Both the position numbers and the translations under genes were made by a program. A DNA stretch of 64,000 nucleotides, from NCBI GenBank assembly GCA_023703575.1, contig CP097969.1, positions 963,517-1,027,516 of the forward strand. The letters run 5' to 3'. Source of the stretch: SAR86 cluster bacterium (lineage in GTDB: Bacteria; Pseudomonadota; Gammaproteobacteria; Magnimaribacterales; Magnimaribacteraceae). A model generated the notes under the pieces. It saw only the letters and a list, made by a program, of their open reading frames with translations. It did no database searches and was not told the origin of the DNA. This document shows positions 9,649-17,961 of the stretch, piece by piece (positions within the stretch are counted from its first letter, which is position 1; each line of letters begins with the position of its first letter).

Positions 9649-11004
9649 ATGGAATCTTCTAAAACGGTAGGTATAACAGAGGTAGTCTTAAGAGATGGTA
9701 TACAGTCTTTATTGGCAACAAGAGTGCCTTTAAGAGATCTAGTTTCAATTCTTCCAACTTTAGATAAGGTGGGTTATTGGTCGCTTGAAACCTGGGGGGG
9801 AGCTACTTATGATTCCTGTATCAGATACCTTAATGAAGATCCATGGGAAAGATTAAGAACCTTTAACTCTCTATTAAAGAACACACCACAGCAAATGCTA
9901 ATTCGTGGCCAAAATCTTGTTGGTTACAAACATTACTCGAACAGAGTAGTATCGAATTTTCTAGAAAAATCGGCAGAAAATGGGATAGAGATTTTCAGAA
10001 CTTTTGATGCGTTAAATGATTTCGAAAATATTGATTTCACAATCAGAGAAGTAAAGAGAATAGGTAAGCATGCACAAGGAACAATGGCTTATACAACAAG
10101 TCCTGTTCATAATTTGAATACTTGGATAGATCTAGCAAAAAAAATAGAAGATGCCGGAGCAGATTCTCTGGCAATTAAAGATATGGCGGGTCTACTTAGA
10201 CCCTTTGATGCTTATGTGCTAGTAAAGAATTTAAAAAGTACCTTATCCATTCCAATCCATATGCAAACACATGCCACTACAGGTATGTCCACTGCCACAA
10301 ACATGAAGGCCATCGAAGCAGGAATAGATAATATCGATACTTCTATATCCTCCTTAAGCATGACTTATGGTCATACTGCAACAGAAACTATGTTAGCAAT
10401 TTTTGAAAATCAACAGCAGCAAATAAATCTGGATTTAAGTGCCTTAGAAGAAGTATCTATATTTTTTAAAGAAATAAGAGATAAATATTCTGAATTTGAG
10501 GGAAATCTTAAGGGAGTTGACTCTTCAATGTTGGTAAAACAAGTTCCTGGAGGAATGTTGTCTAACCTAGAATCTCAATTAAGAGCTAACAAACAAGAAG
10601 ATAAGATAGATCTGGTCAAAGATGAAATACCTAAGGTCAGGAAAGATTTTGGATATCCCCCTCTTGTAACGCCAGCATCGCAGATTGTGGGGGCTCAAGC
10701 TCTCCTCAATATAATGAGCAGCAGAAGATATGAGAATTTATCAAATGAGTCCCTAAACCTAATTCTTGGTAAATATGGAAAACTGCCCGGAGAGATAGAA
10801 CCTGACCTCTTGAGAAGAGCTGAATCAATAGGTGTTGATGGTGATAGTTATGATGAAAATGAACTAGACATTATGGCAAATGAATTGAGAGATTTATGCA
10901 GTAATAACGGATTACCTGATTTAAGTGAGAAGATCGAAATGCTGTTAACTTATATTATGTTTCCAAATATCGCGTTTCCTTTTTTCAAAGAGTTAGATAT
11001 TTGA
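9649..11004 (+). CDS. Carboxyltransferase-domain protein (PycB / oxaloacetate decarboxylase alpha type) without biotin domain
   Basis: The 451-residue product has the TIM-barrel carboxyltransferase domain: VVLRDGIQSLLATR with the metal Asp at the start, then FRTFDALND. The lysine that is usually carbamylated lies in AIKDMAGLL, and the metal-binding HxxxH follows in HMQTHATTG. A conserved C-terminal half (PGGMLSNL, GYPPLVTP) follows. It stops before any biotinyl domain; no MKM motif is present. It resembles the 5S subunit of transcarboxylase or subunit B of two-part pyruvate carboxylase. No biotin carboxylase or biotin carrier gene is nearby. It converges on the next gene with no spacing. Confidence 0.82.
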   Translation: MESSKTVGITEVVLRDGIQSLLATRVPLRDLVSILPTLDKVGYWSLETWGGATYDSCIRYLNEDPWERLRTFNSLLKNTPQQMLIRGQNLVGYKHYSNRVVSNFLEKSAENGIEIFRTFDALNDFENIDFTIREVKRIGKHAQGTMAYTTSPVHNLNTWIDLAKKIEDAGADSLAIKDMAGLLRPFDAYVLVKNLKSTLSIPIHMQTHATTGMSTATNMKAIEAGIDNIDTSISSLSMTYGHTATETMLAIFENQQQQINLDLSALEEVSIFFKEIRDKYSEFEGNLKGVDSSMLVKQVPGGMLSNLESQLRANKQEDKIDLVKDEIPKVRKDFGYPPLVTPASQIVGAQALLNIMSSRRYENLSNESLNLILGKYGKLPGEIEPDLLRRAESIGVDGDSYDENELDIMANELRDLCSNNGLPDLSEKIEMLLTYIMFPNIAFPFFKELDI

Positions 11005-11859
11005 CTAGAGATAGTTTGAAGCAGCTTCTGAGATCGGATCTCCCTCAATTCTTGAATGATACATAATCCTTCCCTCATTTAAATCCCACATACTTGCCTG
11101 GTGCATCAAGCACCTATTGTCCCAGATTACAGCATCTCCTACTTGCCATGAGTGATGATAAACCCAGTTTTCATTGCTACAGGCAAACTCTTCTAGTTCT
11201 TTGGCTAGATCCTGTGCCTCTTGATCTGACATACCCGTAATCTTATTTATGTGTCTACCTATTGTTAAACATTTTTGACCTGTCTCTGAATGAGTTTTTA
11301 CTAATGGTCTGAGTGGCTTAGGATGAATATCGAAACCATAACTATTGAATTCACTCACTTTAGGATCTTTATGTCCAAATCTTTCTTTTTGACTCCATTC
11401 ATATGAATGATAAGCTGATAAATCTTGAATTTTTTCCTTCATCGCGACACTGAGTCCTTCATAGGCTGCTCTCATATCAGCCCAACCTGTTTCTCCTCCT
11501 TTTTTTGGTACTTTATGAGCTGTAAAAACGGCTCCTTTTGCCTGAATAGGCATATAGGTACTATCGTGATGCCATTCCATATTGCCCTTTAATGACTTAA
11601 CAATATCATCATCATTCGCATCTCTTATCGAGCCGTCATTTCGAACATTACTTATTGGAGAAAGTTCAAACTCTAATGCACCAAAATTTTTTGCAAATTC
11701 TATCTGCTGCGAATTGGTTAAATTTTGCTGTGGAAAAATTAAAAGGGCATACTGAAGCCATAATTTATAAATCTCTTGAACTTGATCTTTATTGAGATCG
11801 GGCAAAGATAATTCCGAGACTTTTGCGCCAAAAGATCTATCTAGTGGTTCGACTTTCAT
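11005..11859 (-). CDS. TauD/TfdA-family 2-oxoglutarate-dependent dioxygenase
   Basis: The 284-residue product is a non-haem iron dioxygenase. The iron-binding HxD is visible at 97-99 in WHHDSTY and the distal His in RCLMHQAS near residue 252. The later basic residues that bind 2-oxoglutarate fall in GRIMYHSR. Family members hydroxylate taurine, 2,4-D, carnitine precursors and other small acids, and the substrate cannot be chosen here. No taurine transporter is adjacent. The gene stands alone on the minus strand, facing the carboxyltransferase gene, and has its own 127-base upstream gap shared with selO. Confidence 0.87.
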   Translation of the reverse strand: MKVEPLDRSFGAKVSELSLPDLNKDQVQEIYKLWLQYALLIFPQQNLTNSQQIEFAKNFGALEFELSPISNVRNDGSIRDANDDDIVKSLKGNMEWHHDSTYMPIQAKGAVFTAHKVPKKGGETGWADMRAAYEGLSVAMKEKIQDLSAYHSYEWSQKERFGHKDPKVSEFNSYGFDIHPKPLRPLVKTHSETGQKCLTIGRHINKITGMSDQEAQDLAKELEEFACSNENWVYHHSWQVGDAVIWDNRCLMHQASMWDLNEGRIMYHSRIEGDPISEAASNYL

Positions 11860-11986
11860 TCATGTATCACTTTATTTATGTAATTCTTAATCTAAAATAG
11901 GTCACAGTAATTATTCTACTAACATATTCAGCTTTCGGAAAACAAAATAATTGATTTTATGAAACTACTACTCTGGAATTAAATAT

Positions 11987-13432
11987 ATGAAACTTTCAAA
12001 TTCTTACATAGGATTACCAGAGGAATTTTATCAAGTGGTGAATCCAACTCCAGTAAAAAATCCAAAGACACTTATTTACAATGAGGATCTGGCAGATTCA
12101 CTTGGTATAAAATTAGGAAATGAAGAGGTATTAAATTTCTTTTCTGGTAATGAATTGCCAGAAGGTTCAGTTCCAATAGCATTGAATTATGCAGGGCATC
12201 AGTTTGGAAACTTTGTTCAGCAACTGGGGGATGGTCGTGCTGTCTTGCTTGGTGAAATCAATAATAAAGATGGAACGTATGATTTACAGTTAAAAGGCTC
12301 TGGAAAAACTATGTTTTCAAGGCAAGGAGATGGTAGATCAGCTCTAGGACCAGTCATAAGAGAATATATTCTCAGCGAAGCAATGTACTATCTAGGAGTT
12401 CCTACTTCGAGAGCTCTTGCGGCAATAGCAACAGGAGAACATGTTGCAAGAGAAACTTTTGAACCCGGAGCTGTATTTACACGAATTGCTAAAAGTCACT
12501 TAAGAGTGGGAACCTTTGAATATTTTGCTTCCAGACAACAATTAAATGATGTCAAGATGCTGGCTGATTTTGCTATACAAAGACATTATCCAGAAATAAG
12601 AGAAACGGAGAAACATTATCTTGAACTTCTAAAAAGGGTAGCTTCTAATCAATCTAAACTCGTATCAAAATGGATGAGTGTTGGGTTTATACATGGAGTA
12701 ATGAATACTGATAATTTTAGCATTTCTGGAGAGACTATTGATTATGGGCCATGTGCTTTTTTAGATGAGTACCACCCTGGAAAAGTGTTTAGTTCAATAG
12801 ATCAAAATGGAAGATATGCGTTCGGTAATCAACCAAGCATTGCGTCATGGAACCTTGCCTCTCTCGCAGGTTGTCTTATTGCATTCATTGATAAAGATTC
12901 AGATAAAGCTAATGAACTTGCCACAGAGGTCTTAGATAATTTTTCGAAAGAAACTAACCAAAGAATTCTTGATCTGATGTGCGAAAAGATTGGATTAAAT
13001 GGAAGAAAAAAAGAGAATCAAACTTTACTCAGGAATTTTCTTAAAATAATGATGGACAATGAAGCAGACTATACTATTACCTTCAGAAACTTATCAAAAG
13101 TCCTCTTTGAAGACTCTGATGCATTTTTTAATCAATTTGCTGAGAAAAAAGAAATTAATGCCTGGTTGAATCATTGGGAGCAAGCATTAAAAAAAGAGCA
13201 TAAAGATCTCTCCAATTTAACAGAGAATCTCGATCGAATTAATCCTGTATATATTCCAAGAAATCATCAGGTCCAATTCGCTATCGATCTAGCTTACGAA
13301 AATGACTTTTCAAAAATGTTAGAGATGATAGAAGTATTTAAAAATCCATTTAAAGAAGTATCAGAATATGTATCTTACTCTCAAGCCCCTCTTGAAAAGG
13401 AAAAAATAAGGAGAACCTTTTGTGGGACATAA
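11987..13432 (+). CDS. selO: SelO/YdiU-family protein adenylyltransferase
   Basis: SelO is a pseudokinase-fold enzyme that transfers AMP to proteins and is linked to oxidative stress. The 481-residue product has family blocks NYAGHQFGNF, QLGDGRAVLLGE, the LKGSGKT glycine-rich region, SRQGDGRSALGP and the metal-binding stretch GVMNTDNFS with DYGPCAFLD. The C-terminus ends FCGT; Cys near the end matches the position of Sec or Cys in other members. ATG at 11987 has no clear Shine-Dalgarno sequence. A strong hairpin terminator follows. Confidence 0.93.
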   Translation: MKLSNSYIGLPEEFYQVVNPTPVKNPKTLIYNEDLADSLGIKLGNEEVLNFFSGNELPEGSVPIALNYAGHQFGNFVQQLGDGRAVLLGEINNKDGTYDLQLKGSGKTMFSRQGDGRSALGPVIREYILSEAMYYLGVPTSRALAAIATGEHVARETFEPGAVFTRIAKSHLRVGTFEYFASRQQLNDVKMLADFAIQRHYPEIRETEKHYLELLKRVASNQSKLVSKWMSVGFIHGVMNTDNFSISGETIDYGPCAFLDEYHPGKVFSSIDQNGRYAFGNQPSIASWNLASLAGCLIAFIDKDSDKANELATEVLDNFSKETNQRILDLMCEKIGLNGRKKENQTLLRNFLKIMMDNEADYTITFRNLSKVLFEDSDAFFNQFAEKKEINAWLNHWEQALKKEHKDLSNLTENLDRINPVYIPRNHQVQFAIDLAYENDFSKMLEMIEVFKNPFKEVSEYVSYSQAPLEKEKIRRTFCGT

Positions 13433-13461
13433 AATATTTCTCTTGTTTATACAAATAAAAA

Positions 13462-13486
13462 AAAGAGGGCCAAAATGGCCCTCTTT
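13462..13486. terminator. Bidirectional rho-independent terminator between selO and proteorhodopsin
   Basis: AAAGAGGGCCA (13462-13472) and TGGCCCTCTTT (13476-13486) form a perfect 11-base stem with an AAA loop. An A-run lies before it, giving a U-run for the minus-strand transcript. It sits between the convergent selO and proteorhodopsin stops and can serve both. Confidence 0.88.
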
Positions 13487-13506
13487 CTAATTTATAAGAA
13501 ACTAAA

Positions 13507-14253
13507 TTAAGCTGTTTGCTTATCGTCTACAGCTGCCTTCCAAATCACAAGACCAAATAAGATTTTGTTGATGAAATCAGCAAGGTTATAAATTAAATTT
13601 AATGTATCTGCATCCACTGCACCCATTAGGTATCCAAAAACATAACCTAAAGGATAGATAGCCCAACCAACTACTATGATCAATAGCATTGAATTGTATG
13701 CTGTTTGGACAGAGGCACTGGTGGTAGCAACTACAGTTTTACCTGCTCCCATGTATAGTACATATATCATGTACAACCATGCTGCCATTCCAATGATAAA
13801 TGCTGGCAATGCTGCCATAACACCTGCTTCACCCATGTAACCAAAAATTAACATGACTAGTGAACCAAGTAAAAGTTGCCAGAATAAAGATCCAGCAACA
13901 ACTGTGACTGCTGCAAGTATCAAGTAGAACTCGACCATCTGCAGTGGTACTGTTAATAACCAGTCTATATATCTAAATACTGTAGGTGTTTCTCCAGTAT
14001 CAACCCAAACACCTCTCATGTATAGGTAGTGCCAAAAAGCTATACCGCAGATTAAACCTGCAACTGTTAATGAAGTTTTCCATTTGCCTTCTACATTGCT
14101 TCTTTCCGCAAAGAAAAAAACCGTAGCAGCCGCCATAGCAGCTGTAACTAGCCAAAAGGAAACGCCAACAAAATCGTCAGAATCTAAATCACCACCTGAA
14201 GCGGCAAATAGAGGAGCTGCGATCATGCTTGATAGAATCAATAAAGATTTCAT
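13507..14253 (-). CDS. Proteorhodopsin, blue-absorbing type light-driven proton pump
   Basis: The 248-residue seven-helix protein has a signal peptide (about 1-18). The key residues of proton-pumping proteorhodopsin are present: His75, proton acceptor Asp97 in RYIDWLL, proton donor Glu108 and the retinal Schiff-base Lys230 in FINKILFG. Residue 105, the main spectral tuning position, is Gln (VPLQMVEF), which in studied proteins gives blue absorption, where Leu gives green. No retinal synthesis genes (crt, blh) are in the window, so retinal must come from elsewhere. The gene is monocistronic, with its own promoter upstream and a terminator downstream. The start follows GGGAGAG. Confidence 0.97.
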   Translation of the reverse strand: MKSLLILSSMIAAPLFAASGGDLDSDDFVGVSFWLVTAAMAAATVFFFAERSNVEGKWKTSLTVAGLICGIAFWHYLYMRGVWVDTGETPTVFRYIDWLLTVPLQMVEFYLILAAVTVVAGSLFWQLLLGSLVMLIFGYMGEAGVMAALPAFIIGMAAWLYMIYVLYMGAGKTVVATTSASVQTAYNSMLLIIVVGWAIYPLGYVFGYLMGAVDADTLNLIYNLADFINKILFGLVIWKAAVDDKQTA

Positions 14254-14300
14254 ATTTCTCTCCCGTTATTTATGTATCTCGAGTACAAAAGCTATTTAAT

Positions 14301-14332
14301 CTTAATTAAACGACGTTTAAAGTTCAATTAAG
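14301..14332. repeat. Nested inverted repeats in the proteorhodopsin leader
   Basis: An inner perfect dyad, TTAAACG-A-CGTTTAA, spans 14306-14320. An outer pair, CTTAATT at 14301-14307 and AATTAAG at 14326-14332, surrounds it off-centre. Both lie in the predicted 5' untranslated leader, between the promoter and the start codon. A regulator-binding site or an RNA hairpin is possible; neither is proven. Confidence 0.5.
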
Positions 14333-14347
14333 CAAATAGACATTAAA

Positions 14348-14376
14348 AATATACTATCTACAGACATTAATTACAA
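14348..14376 (-). promoter_or_regulatory. Predicted sigma-70 promoter of proteorhodopsin
   Basis: On the minus strand, TTGTAA (14371-14376) and TATATT (14348-14353) are separated by 17 bases, close to the ideal -35 and -10 elements. Transcription would begin near 14341, leaving a leader of about 90 bases that contains the inverted repeats. Confidence 0.55.
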
Positions 14377-14430
14377 CGAGAAAAATGCAGAAAACGTCCC
14401 CAAAGTCAATAAATTAGATTTTATTAATAT

Positions 14431-15633
14431 TTAGATTGGTTTTAAGGCTGAATAGATTAGAGATCTTAACTCTCTTCTAACTTGATAGGTTGAAGATGGA
14501 AGTAATTGAGTCAAGAATATTACGAACATATCTTCTTTGGGATTTATAAAAAAAACTGTGCTAGCCGCACCGCCCCAGCCAAATTCTCCTATGTCGCTTA
14601 AAGATTGAGATTTTGCAGGATCAAGCATCACAGAAAACCCAAGTCCGAAACCCACTCCTGCATATGGTGTTTCACTAAAGGCCGATTCACTCATTTCGGT
14701 CAAATCTTGATTATTTGGTAAATGATTTGCAGTCATCAACTCTAAGGTTTTTCTTCCTATCAACCGCTTCCCCTTAAATTCCCCTTGATGCAATAACATG
14801 TGACAGAAATTATGATAGTCACTCATGGTAGAAAATAATCCCCCTCCTCCAGAAGCCATTTTTGTATTTAGGAATGGTATTTCTAATAACCTTGGATGGC
14901 CTTTAGGATTATGTTCGTACAAGGAGGCTAATCTATCAATTTTATCTTCTGGACAAGAGAAACTAGTATCAGACATTTCCAAAGGCTTAAAAATATACTC
15001 CATAAAATAATCTTCAAGATTCATTCCAGAAAAAACTTCTACAAGATGCCCCAAAACATCAGTAGAAACAGAATAATTCCATTTATCGCCTGGCGAAAAC
15101 TCAAGAGGGATTGTAGAGAGTGTATCAACAAATTCCTGTAAAGTTTCTGATTGCTGTACTTTTGTTTTTCTATAAGCAGCATCTACATTAGTTCTATACA
15201 TAAAATCGTAAGTTAACCCCGACATATGACTGAGAAGGTCTCTTATAGTCATGTGTCTTTTAGGTTTTGAAGTCAAAAAATTTGGATAGATTCCAGATTC
15301 ATAAACTCTAAGGTTCTTCCATGAAGGAATATACCAATAAACCGGATCATCTAATCTAAATTTACTCTTCTCAAGTAATTGCATGATTGCGATACTCGTT
15401 ATTGCCTTGCTCATTGAATAAATTCTAAAAATTGTGTCCTCTTGCATAGGTTTTTTATTTTCCCTGTCCATCATTCCAAGAGAATCTAAATAGGCCACTT
15501 CGCCCTTTCTTGAAACTAGCGTCATGGTTCCAACATACTTGCCTTCCTTTACATAGGTTTCGTCTAAGTATTCTCTTATGTTTTTTAAAACTGTGGCATC
15601 TAAACCTACTGTTTCAGGCTTAACAACTTTCAT
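14431..15633 (-). CDS. Serine hydrolase of the beta-lactamase / class C family (EstB-like)
   Basis: The 399-residue product has the beta-lactamase fold hydrolase motifs. The nucleophile motif SMSK is at residues 73-76, the Tyr motif sits in KWNYSVSTD, and GEFGWGGAAST covers the third box region. Such proteins act as esterases, peptidases or transpeptidase relatives; true beta-lactamase activity is not implied. ATG at 15633 is chosen because GGAGG lies just upstream; an in-frame start at 15660 lacks this. No signal peptide is clear. It precedes proteorhodopsin on the same strand, separated by 177 bases that hold a separate promoter. Confidence 0.85.
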   Translation of the reverse strand: MKVVKPETVGLDATVLKNIREYLDETYVKEGKYVGTMTLVSRKGEVAYLDSLGMMDRENKKPMQEDTIFRIYSMSKAITSIAIMQLLEKSKFRLDDPVYWYIPSWKNLRVYESGIYPNFLTSKPKRHMTIRDLLSHMSGLTYDFMYRTNVDAAYRKTKVQQSETLQEFVDTLSTIPLEFSPGDKWNYSVSTDVLGHLVEVFSGMNLEDYFMEYIFKPLEMSDTSFSCPEDKIDRLASLYEHNPKGHPRLLEIPFLNTKMASGGGGLFSTMSDYHNFCHMLLHQGEFKGKRLIGRKTLELMTANHLPNNQDLTEMSESAFSETPYAGVGFGLGFSVMLDPAKSQSLSDIGEFGWGGAASTVFFINPKEDMFVIFLTQLLPSSTYQVRRELRSLIYSALKPI

Positions 15634-15750
15634 AAATCCTCCGAGTTGATTGGATTTCAACTGAATTAGTTAATTAATATTCACTATTTAATTTGAAGTG
15701 TACAAAAAAAATATTAATATGGTTAATAAATTTATTGGGGAATAGTATTT

Positions 15751-17466
15751 ATGTACGATTTAGTTATTAGAAATGGAAAAATTGTAGATGGAAGCGGTGA
15801 GGCTTCTTTTATGGGCGATATAGCGATCAAAGGAGATCGCATAGTAAAGATTGGTCTTGTTGAAGATAAAGGAAATAAAGAAATAGACGCCGAAGGCAAC
15901 CTTGTGACTCCTGGTTGGGTAGATATTCATACACATTATGATGGTCAAGTTTGCTGGGACGAATATTTGACACCCTCTTGCTGGCATGGGGTTACAACTG
16001 TGGTAATGGGAAATTGTGGAGTGGGATTCGCTCCAGTTAAACCTGGTACCGAAGAATTTCTAGTTCAACTCATGGAAGGTGTAGAAGATATTCCAGGAGT
16101 TGCATTGAATGAAGGAGTCAGTTGGGATTGGGAAAGCTTTCCTGAATATCTTGATTCTATTGGTAAAAAGAATTACGCAATGGACATTGGAGCTATGATT
16201 GGACATGGCCCAATTAGATCGTATGTTATGGGAATGGACAGATGCCAAGGGAAAGAAGAAGCATCCGATGAAGAAATAAATGAAATGGCAAAGATCACAA
16301 AAGAAGCAATTGAAGCTGGAGCCCTTGGATTTAGTACTTCTAGAACATATCTTCATAGAGATAAATTTGGAGAGTATGTTCCTGGAACAGAGGCCACTGC
16401 AAAAGAAATGAGAAAAATTGCCAATACCATAGCTGATCTTGGTCAAGGCACCTTAGAAATCGTTTCAGACTGGATGGATCAAGACATAGAATTAGATTGG
16501 GTTAAAGAATTTGTAGAAAAGTCTGATAGAACACTTACTTACGCTCAAACAGGCGGTAACCCAGTAGAGACTTGGAAATATTGCGAAGAAAATTTTTCTA
16601 AGGGTGTAAAAATAAGACCCCAATTTCCAGGCAGACCCACTGGAATGCTCTTTAGTTTAGAGTCTACCGTTCATCCTTTCATTGCACATCCAAGTTATGG
16701 TGAGATAGCAGATAAAACTTTAGAGGAAAAGGTTGCTATTATGAAAGATGAATCTTTTAGACAAAAGATTCTTTCTGAAGAGCCCGCAGTTGATAAAAAT
16801 CATATGATCTACACTCTAATGATGTCATTTGATAAACAATTTCCTATGAATGAGATACCTGATTATGAACCTTCATATGAAGAAAGTATTGCTGGCATAG
16901 CAGAGAGTTCAGGTAAATCAGTAATGGAAGTAATGTACGATGAGTTGCTCAAGAATGAAGGAAAAACTTTTGTTTGGGCACCCTTTTCTCCTTATCCCGA
17001 CCATAATCTAGATACATACAAAATGATGATGGAGTTTGAAAGTTCTGTTGCTGGCCTTAGCGATGGAGGAGCTCACTGTGGCCTTATATGCGATGCAAGT
17101 ATGCCGACATGGAATATAGCTCACTACACAAGAGATAGAGTAAAAGGAGATAAGATTCCTCTGGAATTTCTCATAAGGAAACAAACTAAAGAGACAGCAG
17201 AGACCTTTGGTTTAATGGATAGAGGACAAATCAAAGAAGGTTATCTAGCTGATATTAATATCATTGATCATGAAAATTTATGTGTATACAAGCCTGAGAT
17301 GGTTCATGACTTACCAACCGGCAGCAGAAGAATTATTCAAAAGGCGGGGGGATATATAGCAACTATCAAGAGTGGAGTTGTAACTTTTAAGAATGATCAA
17401 GCTACTGGCGAGCTTCCTGGAACCGTTTTAAGAGGCGAAAGAACTGCTGAAGCAATTAGCGCATAA
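15751..17466 (+). CDS. N-acyl-D-amino-acid deacylase-like amidohydrolase
   Basis: The 571-residue metal-dependent amidohydrolase starts with the usual small beta domain (DLVIRNGKIVDGSG). The HxH metal motif is at 60-62 (DIHTHYDGQ). Cys89 in GNCG is the position of the bridging ligand in D-aminoacylases. GHGPIR, GFSTSR and the late LSDGGAHCG with the catalytic Asp also fit the D-aminoacylase branch. Related enzymes cleave N-acyl-D-amino acids, but substrate range is broad. It lies 12 bases before the RraA-like gene and probably shares its transcript. Confidence 0.85.
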   Translation: MYDLVIRNGKIVDGSGEASFMGDIAIKGDRIVKIGLVEDKGNKEIDAEGNLVTPGWVDIHTHYDGQVCWDEYLTPSCWHGVTTVVMGNCGVGFAPVKPGTEEFLVQLMEGVEDIPGVALNEGVSWDWESFPEYLDSIGKKNYAMDIGAMIGHGPIRSYVMGMDRCQGKEEASDEEINEMAKITKEAIEAGALGFSTSRTYLHRDKFGEYVPGTEATAKEMRKIANTIADLGQGTLEIVSDWMDQDIELDWVKEFVEKSDRTLTYAQTGGNPVETWKYCEENFSKGVKIRPQFPGRPTGMLFSLESTVHPFIAHPSYGEIADKTLEEKVAIMKDESFRQKILSEEPAVDKNHMIYTLMMSFDKQFPMNEIPDYEPSYEESIAGIAESSGKSVMEVMYDELLKNEGKTFVWAPFSPYPDHNLDTYKMMMEFESSVAGLSDGGAHCGLICDASMPTWNIAHYTRDRVKGDKIPLEFLIRKQTKETAETFGLMDRGQIKEGYLADINIIDHENLCVYKPEMVHDLPTGSRRIIQKAGGYIATIKSGVVTFKNDQATGELPGTVLRGERTAEAISA

Positions 17467-17478
17467 ATCTGACTTTCC

Positions 17479-17961
17479 ATGTCATTTAGCACCCCCGACT
17501 TGTCTGATGCAAATCCAGAGGCTCAGGCCCTTTCCCCTATTCTTAAAAACTTAGGAGGTAAGGAAATTTTCTGGGGGAAAATTGAAACGCTTCGATGTCC
17601 TGATGACAATTCCTTTGTTAAAGAGCTTTTAAATTCTGAGGGTGGAGGAAAAATTCTTGTTGTGGATGCAGATGCTATAACTACAGTCGCATTAATAGGA
17701 GATATGATCGCAGAAGCTGGAGTGAAGAATAATTGGAGTGGAATTGTGATAAATGGCTACGTCAGAGATATAGATGTCCTGAGTAAGCTTAATTTCGGTG
17801 TTCAAGCTCTTGGTACAATGCCAGTCAGGAGTGAAAAGAAAAACCAAGGGAAAATAGGGGTAGATATTTCCTTTGGCGGGTTAACTTTTTCAAGCGGTGA
17901 TTATGTCTATGCAGACAATAATGGACTTTTGCTTAGTAAAAAAGAGTTAAATCTTTCTTAG
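17479..17961 (+). CDS. RraA-like protein / hydroxymethyl-oxoglutarate aldolase family
   Basis: The 160-residue product has the RraA fold signature: VVDADAITTVALIGDMIAE, then the GIVINGYVRD loop, and VGVDISFGG-like C-terminal strands. In E. coli RraA inhibits RNase E, while sequence relatives are class II aldolases that cleave 4-hydroxy-4-methyl-2-oxoglutarate using the G..RD motif. The Arg-Asp pair (VRDID) is present, so aldolase or oxaloacetate decarboxylase activity is possible. Pairing with the amidohydrolase leans toward a metabolic role. The last bases overlap the convergent permease stop by 4. Confidence 0.82.
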   Translation: MSFSTPDLSDANPEAQALSPILKNLGGKEIFWGKIETLRCPDDNSFVKELLNSEGGGKILVVDADAITTVALIGDMIAEAGVKNNWSGIVINGYVRDIDVLSKLNFGVQALGTMPVRSEKKNQGKIGVDISFGGLTFSSGDYVYADNNGLLLSKKELNLS

